Below, piece after piece: positions 24,471-28,632 of a stretch of 28,632 nt of DNA. The position numbers were made by a program, and so were the translations under genes. The DNA comes from CAZRXG01 sp964603985. GTDB taxonomy: Bacteria; Chloroflexota; Anaerolineae; Aggregatilineales; UBA3940. The first letter of the stretch is position 1. The number at the start of each line of letters is the position of its first letter. The notes under the pieces were generated by a model that was not told the origin of the DNA, searched no databases, and was given only the letters and a program-made list of their open reading frames with translations. The stretch is from positions 1 through 28,632 of the forward strand of contig CAZRXG010000045.1 in assembly GCA_964603985.1 (NCBI GenBank). The letters are read 5' to 3'.

Positions 24471-25442
24471 CTAACGTGCAGGCTTGGTCGGGCGGGCGCG
24501 CCATTCTTCCAGGATGTCTGCCAGCGTTTGCTCGAAGGTGTAAGTGGGCTGCCAGCCCGTTGTGGCGCGCAGCTTGCTCGCGTCGCACACCACGATGGGC
24601 ACCTCGACCGGGCGTATCCGCGTGGGATCGGTCTGCACCTCGATGGGAGCGTCGGTCATGTGCAGCAGGATGTCGAGCAGTTCCCGGATGCTGTGTGCCT
24701 GCCCGCTGCCGATGTTGTACACCGCTCCCGGTTCGCCCAGCGTGAGCACGTCCCGGTAGGCGCGCACCATGTCACGCACGTCGGTGAAGTCGCGCCGGGC
24801 CTCAAGGCTCCCCACGTACAGCACCGGCTCCTGCGCGCCCTTCTCGATGGCGGCGATCTGGCTGGCGAAGGCCGGTGCCACGAAGCGGCTGCTCTGCCCC
24901 GGCCCGATGTGGTTGAACGGGCGCACCCGGATCACGGCCAGGTTGTGGCTCAGGTGGTATTGCAGGCCCAGCATGTCCTGGGCAACTTTGCTCACACTGT
25001 ACGGGTTTGCAGGCCGTAGAGGTTGCCCCTCGTTGATCGGGATGTCGTCCGGGGAGACCGGCCCGTACTCTTCGCTGGAGCCGATCACCAGCACCCGCGC
25101 GTCCAGGTTGAGCTTGACCATGCTGTGCAGGATGTTGAGCTGTGCGTGGATGTTGTTGCCCAGCGTCTGCCAGGGGTTGTCGAACGATTCGGGGACGAAG
25201 CTCTGGGCAGCCAGGTGGTAGATGAAGTCGGGTCTCGTTTCGTCGAGCAGCTTGTGAACCGCACGCTCGTCGGTCAGCTCGACGTGCTGCGCCTGCACTC
25301 CGGCGTCGATGAGGTCGGCCAGGTGGGGGTACTGATCCGGGGGGCAGAAGGTGGTGCCGGTGACGGTGGTGTCTGCTTGCAAAAGGTGGCGGGCCAGGTG
25401 ACTGCCCACAAATCCGCCCAACCCGGTGACTAACGCTTTCAC
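24471..25442 (-). CDS. rmd: GDP-6-deoxy-D-mannose reductase (GDP-D-rhamnose synthesis)
   Basis: A 323-residue extended SDR. The Rossmann motif is VTGLGGFVGSHL. The catalytic set is Ser122/Ser123 in GSSEEYGP, and Tyr148/Lys152 in NPYSVSKVAQD. RPFNHIGPGQ and RRDFTDVRDMVRAY are typical of Rmd proteins, which reduce the 4-keto product of Gmd to GDP-D-rhamnose. GDP-L-fucose synthase is less likely, because these motifs favour Rmd and no epimerase-type features stand out. The start is GTG with an AAGGGAA ribosome site. It leads the rmd-gmd-tatD unit and has a promoter about 40-70 bp upstream; the SOS-like promoter of the inverted repeat lies further up and points the same way. Confidence 0.88.
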   Translation of the reverse strand: MKALVTGLGGFVGSHLARHLLQADTTVTGTTFCPPDQYPHLADLIDAGVQAQHVELTDERAVHKLLDETRPDFIYHLAAQSFVPESFDNPWQTLGNNIHAQLNILHSMVKLNLDARVLVIGSSEEYGPVSPDDIPINEGQPLRPANPYSVSKVAQDMLGLQYHLSHNLAVIRVRPFNHIGPGQSSRFVAPAFASQIAAIEKGAQEPVLYVGSLEARRDFTDVRDMVRAYRDVLTLGEPGAVYNIGSGQAHSIRELLDILLHMTDAPIEVQTDPTRIRPVEVPIVVCDASKLRATTGWQPTYTFEQTLADILEEWRARPTKPAR

Positions 25443-25484
25443 GTGGTTTCCCTTTTCGCCGCTGATGCCGTTCGTCAGGCGCGG

Positions 25485-25513
25485 AGTATACCGTATGGCC
25501 TCAGGGGCGGCAA
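25485..25513 (-). promoter_or_regulatory. Proximal promoter of rmd
   Basis: On the minus strand: -35 TTGCCG (25508-25513), 17-bp spacer, -10 TATACT (25485-25490). The predicted leader is about 36 nt. This makes rmd expression independent of the SOS-like promoter 450 bp upstream, although that one could add to it. Confidence 0.55.
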
Positions 25514-25902
25514 TGAGCGGGTTTGCGGGGCGGCCAACCCGTTATTTACTTGATCCGGCCTCTCGCGGCGTTTCGCCGGTGGGCTGCGCGTCGTGCATCG
25601 GGCGGGCCACCCGGCAGGGAGGGTGGAGTCCGCCGTCGCTTCCGCCGGGCGGTGCCAACGCAAGGCGGCAGTAGGCCCTCCTTGCTACGCCCTGTCTGGC
25701 GGGACGGTGCGGCATACCTCATTTGAGGCCGCGATGGGGCGGCAGTCGGCCCTCCCCATACGCCACACGCCCCGACAGGGGGCGCGGCACCGCGCCAGAC
25801 CTCGCCGAGGCGAGCGTCTCCGGCGGGATGCCCGATTACGCTGTCGATCCTTTCCGCGCGATGCGGTGCCCGGCTGCGGCAGTAGGCCCACGCGCCGCAC
25901 AT
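25514..25902 (-). other. GC-rich structured region downstream of the left SOS-like promoter
   Basis: Open frames exist but are Arg/Pro-rich and lack any recognisable domain, so I call no gene. A 14-bp word recurs: GCGGCAGTAGGCCC at 25665 and 25876, and GCGGCAGTCGGCCC at 25739. The block 25737-25792, with the hairpin CGCCCC/GGGGCG near 25768-25784, is related to the end of the window (28580-28632 on the other strand). Likewise ATCCTTTCCGCGCG (25847-25860) matches 28519-28532. It would be transcribed leftward from the promoter at 25935-25962. Confidence 0.4.
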
Positions 25903-25915
25903 CGCAGGCGCAAAC

Positions 25916-25931
25916 TAGAACTAACGTTCTA
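25916..25931. promoter_or_regulatory. SOS-like operator (LexA box), left arm, downstream site
   Basis: The sequence is TAGAACTAACGTTCTA, a perfect 6-bp dyad with a 4-bp spacer. It fits the Gram-positive-type LexA consensus GAAC-N4-GTTC exactly. It covers the predicted transcription start of the leftward promoter, a position where a bound repressor would block initiation. Confidence 0.65.
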
Positions 25932-25934
25932 TTC

Positions 25935-25962
25935 ATTATAGCACACGATAGGCGGGTGTCAA
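25935..25962 (-). promoter_or_regulatory. Outward promoter of the left arm
   Basis: On the minus strand: consensus -35 TTGACA (25957-25962), 16-bp spacer, consensus -10 TATAAT (25935-25940). Both hexamers are perfect. It points left, out of the island and towards rmd. SOS-like operators lie just downstream (25916-25931) and just upstream (25965-25976). Confidence 0.75.
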
Positions 25963-25964
25963 TT

Positions 25965-25976
25965 GGACATTTGTTC
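25965..25976. promoter_or_regulatory. Degenerate SOS-like operator, left arm, upstream site
   Basis: GGACATTTGTTC has one mismatch to GAAC-N4-GTTC. The matching site in the right arm (28416-28427) is perfect, so this one has probably drifted. Confidence 0.45.
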
Positions 25977-25999
25977 TAATCGGGTTGGGGTTGGGTTAG

Positions 26000-26123
26000 T
26001 GTGGAGCGGGGCAACCAGATCCTACGCCCGGCGCTAAAGCACCAGGCCAAGGGCAGGGCGGCTTCGTCACCCGATGTCAGGCCAGCGTTCTGGTGTGATG
26101 CTAAGCCACCCTACTTCGGTTCT
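26000..26123. other. Non-coding left edge of the island
   Basis: The stretch has no open frame of note and no strong repeat. It separates the inverted-repeat arm from the promoter of the first island gene. Confidence 0.3.
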
Positions 26124-26155
26124 CTATTCGAACAAAGTAAGCTGCAATGTATAAT
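26124..26155 (+). promoter_or_regulatory. Putative promoter of the first island gene
   Basis: There is a perfect -10 TATAAT at 26150-26155, 80 bp before the start codon. The -35 region is poor. The 13-mer CTATTCGAACAAA (26124-26136) is identical, in the same orientation, to 28410-28422 in the right arm, where it forms half of an SOS-like operator. Here the GTTC half is missing. Confidence 0.5.
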
Positions 26156-26235
26156 ATGATCTCGGAGCAAGGATGCAGCAACAATTGGAGCAATACTCCA
26201 GGGGTTTGCCCGGAACCGATAGGAGGTCTAAAAAA

Positions 26236-26880
26236 ATGGACACTACAAAAGTGCTCGTAGAGATAGTAGTAAGGTCGCCTCAGAGTGCAGGGTGGCCGAA
26301 TGTAATAGCAGCCATAGCTTCGGCGGTGGCGGCCATTGTTGCGTGTGTAGCTGTGTTCCTAGCTTGGAAGCAACTTACCCAAGCAAGCAAGTATGCAAGG
26401 GGACAACTAATGGCCGAATTGCTCCAACACTTCTACTCCGAGAGAGTTCATGTAGCCATGTCCAATATTGCAGAATGGATGAAAGAAAATCCCCAAAACT
26501 TCAAAGAAAGGTATAAAGCTCTTTTCGAGGAGTGTGGTGTTGACAACCCAGTAAATCTAGATAGACGTATGGCCAAGTCATATTGCAGCCAGATATACAA
26601 ACTCCACCAAGTCAAATGTCTGGGAGAAAAAGAGGCACGGGTGCTGGCAGGTGAGACACAGGCCAGTCTTCTTCTTAAGGTTATACAGCCCATAGAAAAA
26701 GAACATTATGAAATAACAGTTAAACAAGGCATGGGAGGTCGACCATTCCCTGACGAAGACAAAAAGATGTACGAGTTCTTCGAGGGGTTGTTTCCAGATG
26801 CACGGGGCGATGAAAGTGTCGACACCTGTGATGAGCAGGGACAAGATGGCGGGGAGGGGATGAACAAAGCGGAAAAGTAG
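26236..26880 (+). CDS. Unrecognised single-pass membrane protein (island gene 1)
   Basis: 214 residues. I choose the ATG at 26236 because AGGAGG (26221-26226) sits nine bases before it; an in-frame ATG at 26173 lacks such a site. One membrane helix is predicted at about 22-44 (AAIASAVAAIVACVAVFLAW), followed by a charged helical cytoplasmic region with Trp, Lys and Glu and a highly charged tail (EGMNKAEK). The layout of short N-terminus, helix and a W-K-Q-L segment resembles small DUF4760-like membrane proteins, but I cannot name a family. Base composition is visibly lower in GC than the polysaccharide genes, suggesting horizontal origin. It is the first of three island genes on the same strand. 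Confidence 0.75.
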   Translation: MDTTKVLVEIVVRSPQSAGWPNVIAAIASAVAAIVACVAVFLAWKQLTQASKYARGQLMAELLQHFYSERVHVAMSNIAEWMKENPQNFKERYKALFEECGVDNPVNLDRRMAKSYCSQIYKLHQVKCLGEKEARVLAGETQASLLLKVIQPIEKEHYEITVKQGMGGRPFPDEDKKMYEFFEGLFPDARGDESVDTCDEQGQDGGEGMNKAEK

Positions 26881-26975
26881 GGAAAAGCTACAGAGGTCAA
26901 TCACGAGTGGGAAAGGGGAAGAATCCGCGATGCAAGAAGGTATATATGAAATAGCTACGCTGTGTGCATCTGGTG

Positions 26976-27029
26976 TATAATGTAAGTGATAACCACCAAT
27001 GACTGTAGGGTGATTCTTCGTTTGGTGGA
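26976..27029 (+). promoter_or_regulatory. Putative promoter and hairpin before island gene 2
   Basis: TATAAT (26976-26981) is a perfect -10; no good -35 is seen. Just after the expected start, CCACCAA (26993-26999) pairs perfectly with TTGGTGG (27022-27028) around a 22-nt loop. It could be a leader hairpin or an operator. Confidence 0.4.
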
Positions 27030-27060
27030 TTAAGTGATACTCAGGGGGATGTGCCAACCG

Positions 27061-27561
27061 ATGGGAGCAAGAGAGATCGTGAGTGAGTTCCTCGAAAAAG
27101 GAATACGTCTGCAACGGCCAGAGAGAAGTTTTTTTAATCTGGTGGTAGACGCGATTGTGAGTGTTATTCCAAGGGAAAGTATAGAGGAGGGTTTTGAGGG
27201 CTATGTTAAGTGGTATGGTAGCAGGGAGGAACCAGGAGTTGAGGTGGGGATGCTGACTAGGGACAACATAGCGGTGGATGTTACATACGATTTAGAGAGG
27301 CGGAGCGTGACTCGCCTGCCGTTGGGCCCGGAAGCAAGTGTGGTACTCAATGCTTTTTTTCCTGCGCCGGAGGTTCGTGGTGAGTGGCCAGTTGTGGTTC
27401 AAGAGATGCACGGCACACCCTATCGGGCAGAGTTGCGGTTGATTAGCAGCAGCGGCGCTGCGTTGACTTACGTGGCGGAGGGTGATCGTCGCCAAGTGAG
27501 GGCACTTGTTCTATATGGGGAAAAATGCTTGAAAGCTGGCTTTCGGAAGCCCGAGAAGTAA
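27061..27561 (+). CDS. Unrecognised soluble protein (island gene 2)
   Basis: About 166 residues from the ATG at 27061; alternative in-frame starts are ATG 27049 and GTG 27034. AGGGGG (27043-27048) is a possible ribosome site, best placed for 27061. There is no signal peptide or membrane helix. The N-terminal part (MGAREIVSEFLEKG) is helical, the rest is mostly strand-like (VEVGMLTRDNIAVDVTYDLE, RAELRLISSSG). I do not recognise a family or any catalytic motif. The gene ends two bases before the preferred start of island gene 3, so the two are probably cotranscribed and translationally coupled. Confidence 0.65.
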   Translation: MGAREIVSEFLEKGIRLQRPERSFFNLVVDAIVSVIPRESIEEGFEGYVKWYGSREEPGVEVGMLTRDNIAVDVTYDLERRSVTRLPLGPEASVVLNAFFPAPEVRGEWPVVVQEMHGTPYRAELRLISSSGAALTYVAEGDRRQVRALVLYGEKCLKAGFRKPEK

Positions 27562-27563
27562 GG

Positions 27564-28289
27564 ATGTGGCAAAAGATGTTGCTTGAAACATTCCAGCAAG
27601 GTCGGGATGTGTTAGATATCCTTGTCGCGTTGGCGAGTATTATTGGCTCACTGGCAACTGCGGCGGCATTTTTTATCACATGGTCGACTTTACGAGAGTT
27701 AAAGCGGCAAACAGAGTTAGCGAATGATCCTCTGTTGAAGCTCCGATTAAGAGAGTGGGACGCGTCAAGGCTGCTTGGCAACGGATCAATATCAGAGAAG
27801 TATCATGATCCTGAACCCCATGAGCAGTGGCTGAGGATAATAACTAAGAACCTAGACCAACAAGACCTGAGTGGGTTGAGTGATAGATATTTTGTTGTGG
27901 AGCTATCGAATGTAGGCAAATCTGAGATTACTCGAGTCTCCTTTGAGTTATCCCTTCGGGTGAGCATGTATGAAGGTCATTATAAGGTGCTCAAATATGC
28001 TATTGAGCCGACTGAACACACGTGGGATTTGGAAACAGACTGCGATCTGACTGGAGGGACAACTATACATTTGTTGATCACAAATGTTAGGTATTTCCCG
28101 GTATATAGATTCCAGATTAAGGGGCTTAGGTATCAGGATGTCAGAGGTAAACGATATACATCGTTTGATGGGCCAACGGCGTCGGAAACTATGACTAATG
28201 AGCTCCTAGAGCCGGTGGAGTCAACTGATGGGGATGACAAAGGGGCAGCCTTCCTAGTGGATGAGGACGGTCACACGGTTACATATTGA
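27564..28289 (+). CDS. Unrecognised membrane protein with C-terminal beta domain (island gene 3)
   Basis: 241 residues from the ATG at 27564, two bases after the preceding stop. An ATG at 27525, overlapping gene 2 by 37 bp, would add 13 residues. One membrane helix is predicted at about 17-39 (LDILVALASIIGSLATAAAF), followed by FFITWSTLRELKRQ. Its helix-W-x-x-L-K/R-Q arrangement resembles island gene 1. The middle and C-terminal parts are beta-rich, with YFVVELSNVGKSEITRVSFE, a strand pattern common in membrane-tethered proteins of unknown function. No catalytic motif is seen. The gene is lower in GC than the rest of the window. A transmembrane sensor or effector is possible, but this is inference. 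Confidence 0.7.
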   Translation: MWQKMLLETFQQGRDVLDILVALASIIGSLATAAAFFITWSTLRELKRQTELANDPLLKLRLREWDASRLLGNGSISEKYHDPEPHEQWLRIITKNLDQQDLSGLSDRYFVVELSNVGKSEITRVSFELSLRVSMYEGHYKVLKYAIEPTEHTWDLETDCDLTGGTTIHLLITNVRYFPVYRFQIKGLRYQDVRGKRYTSFDGPTASETMTNELLEPVESTDGDDKGAAFLVDEDGHTVTY

Positions 28290-28392
28290 AGGGTATGTAG
28301 CACAGAATTTAGATGACCGGTGATAGAGTGGTTCCCTTGGTTGTCCCCCATGCACGGAGGCGGGTGAATCCGCGCCCGCCAACCGCTGATCG
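28290..28392. other. Non-coding right edge of the island
   Basis: No gene. GGCGGG and CCCGCC (about 28350-28380) can form a hairpin that may stop island transcription, although no T-run follows. Confidence 0.3.
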
Positions 28393-28415
28393 CTAACTCA
28401 ACCCTAACCCTATTC

Positions 28416-28427
28416 GAACAAACGTTC
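28416..28427. promoter_or_regulatory. SOS-like operator (LexA box), right arm, upstream site
   Basis: GAACAAACGTTC is an exact match to GAAC-N4-GTTC. It sits two bases before the -35 hexamer of the rightward promoter. Confidence 0.65.
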
Positions 28428-28429
28428 AA

Positions 28430-28457
28430 TTGACTCCTTCTCATCCCATGCTATAAT
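28430..28457 (+). promoter_or_regulatory. Outward promoter of the right arm
   Basis: -35 TTGACT (28430-28435), 16-bp spacer, consensus -10 TATAAT (28452-28457). The geometry is the same as in the left arm. Transcription would start near 28464, inside the second operator, and leave the window to the right. Confidence 0.75.
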
Positions 28458-28460
28458 GGA

Positions 28461-28476
28461 TAGAACGTTAGTTCTA
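28461..28476. promoter_or_regulatory. SOS-like operator (LexA box), right arm, downstream site
   Basis: TAGAACGTTAGTTCTA is the exact reverse complement of the site at 25916-25931, a perfect dyad fitting GAAC-N4-GTTC. It overlaps the expected transcription start. Confidence 0.65.
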
Positions 28477-28489
28477 GTTAGCGCCTGCG

Positions 28490-28632
28490 GGGAACGATGC
28501 TCACGTCGGCGGACGGTCGTCAGACGCCGCAGCGCGCGGAAAGGATTTGAGCGCACAGACGGGCAGCCTCCCATACTGGGCCGCGCTCCCCGTCCAGAGC
28601 GCGCGGCGTGTGGGGAAAGTGCGGCTGCCATC
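28490..28632 (+). other. GC-rich region downstream of the right SOS-like promoter (cut by window end)
   Basis: No convincing gene. Sequence related to 25737-25902 appears in inverse orientation, for example GCGCGGAAAGGAT (28520-28532) and the block 28580-28632. The hairpin CGCGCTC (28582-28588) with GAGCGCG (28597-28603) corresponds to the hairpin near 25768-25784. A frame entering from ATG 28498 (MLTSADGRQT) meets a stop after 17 codons, so I read this as non-coding or as a structured RNA. Confidence 0.4.

Larger units (their letters stand above)
25903..25999. repeat. Left arm of the island-bounding inverted repeat
   Basis: 97 bp that match the reverse complement of 28393-28489 at 81 of 97 positions by hand, without gaps. 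The arm contains two SOS-like operators and an outward promoter. The related sequence continues, more diverged, on the outer (left) side but stops abruptly on the inner side at 25999. Confidence 0.85.
28393..28489. repeat. Right arm of the island-bounding inverted repeat
   Basis: Reverse-complement partner of 25903-25999 (81 of 97 positions identical by hand). It carries a promoter pointing right, out of the island, with two perfect SOS-like operators. Related sequence continues outward to the window end, so the full length of this copy is not visible. Confidence 0.85.

Noticed and set aside
25542..25560. Fourth copy of the MITE-like repeat (TTATTTACTTGATCCGGCC)
   Set aside because: It only loosely resembles one end; neither the internal hairpin nor the other end is present.
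25546..25936. Overlapping Arg/Pro-rich frames downstream of the left SOS-like promoter
   Set aside because: There is no domain and no ribosome site. One frame would start at the ATG inside the -10 hexamer, upstream of the transcript start. The equivalent frame in the right copy is interrupted by a stop codon.
25903..25999. Reading the inverted-repeat arms as integron attC/attI sites
   Set aside because: I could not find the paired GTTRRRY/RYYYAAC core sites, and no integrase is present; the dyads fit an SOS operator better.

Overview
The window looks like a chromosomal segment of a GC-rich, free-living bacterium, most likely a member of the Chloroflexota (Anaerolineae-like). This rests on gene content: a multi-GAF RsbU-type phosphatase in a partner-switching operon, tandem large GT-C-type membrane proteins with C-terminal beta domains, a YfhO-type protein, a PD40 propeller lipoprotein, a tRNA gene without encoded CCA, and operators of the Gram-positive SOS type (GAAC-N4-GTTC). 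The phylum is an inference and I hold it with moderate confidence.

Layout. 1-1760: an S41 (carboxy-terminal processing) protease on the minus strand, with hairpin repeats on both sides. 1890-7134: a plus-strand partner-switching operon: a STAS antagonist, a kinase-STAS fusion, a membrane-anchored kinase, and a five-GAF SpoIIE/RsbU phosphatase. 7182-10782: three minus-strand genes: a lipoprotein beta-propeller, a Nudix hydrolase, and a class A beta-lactamase-like serine hydrolase translationally coupled to the Nudix gene. 10957-11413: an SCP2-like protein, a terminator and tRNA-Pro(GGG). 11828-25442: a long minus-strand surface-polysaccharide locus. In transcription order it holds rmd and gmd (GDP-6-deoxyhexose synthesis), tatD, a GT2, a GT4, two paralogous GT-C-like membrane proteins, a YfhO-like protein and, after a repeat-filled gap, an O-antigen ligase/polymerase. 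The genes from GT2 to YfhO overlap or nearly touch (7-bp gap, then 1-, 4- and 4-bp overlaps), so they are almost certainly one operon.

25900-28490: a lower-GC island with three unrecognised genes, two of them small single-pass membrane proteins. It is bounded by a 97-bp inverted repeat (81 of 97 positions identical by hand alignment). Each arm carries a near-consensus sigma70 promoter pointing out of the island, with two SOS-like operators around it. The GC-rich sequence downstream of both promoters is also related but encodes no convincing protein. This is the most unusual part of the window and a candidate for an undescribed SOS-responsive mobile cassette or repeated RNA.

Two other repeat classes fill the intergenic gaps. 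One is a ~150-bp element with TTTAATCCGG-like terminal inverted repeats and a long internal hairpin; it occurs three times, and two direct copies bracket the O-antigen ligase gene. The other is a set of highly structured hairpin arrays, including two adjacent multi-branched structures just downstream of the YfhO-like gene.
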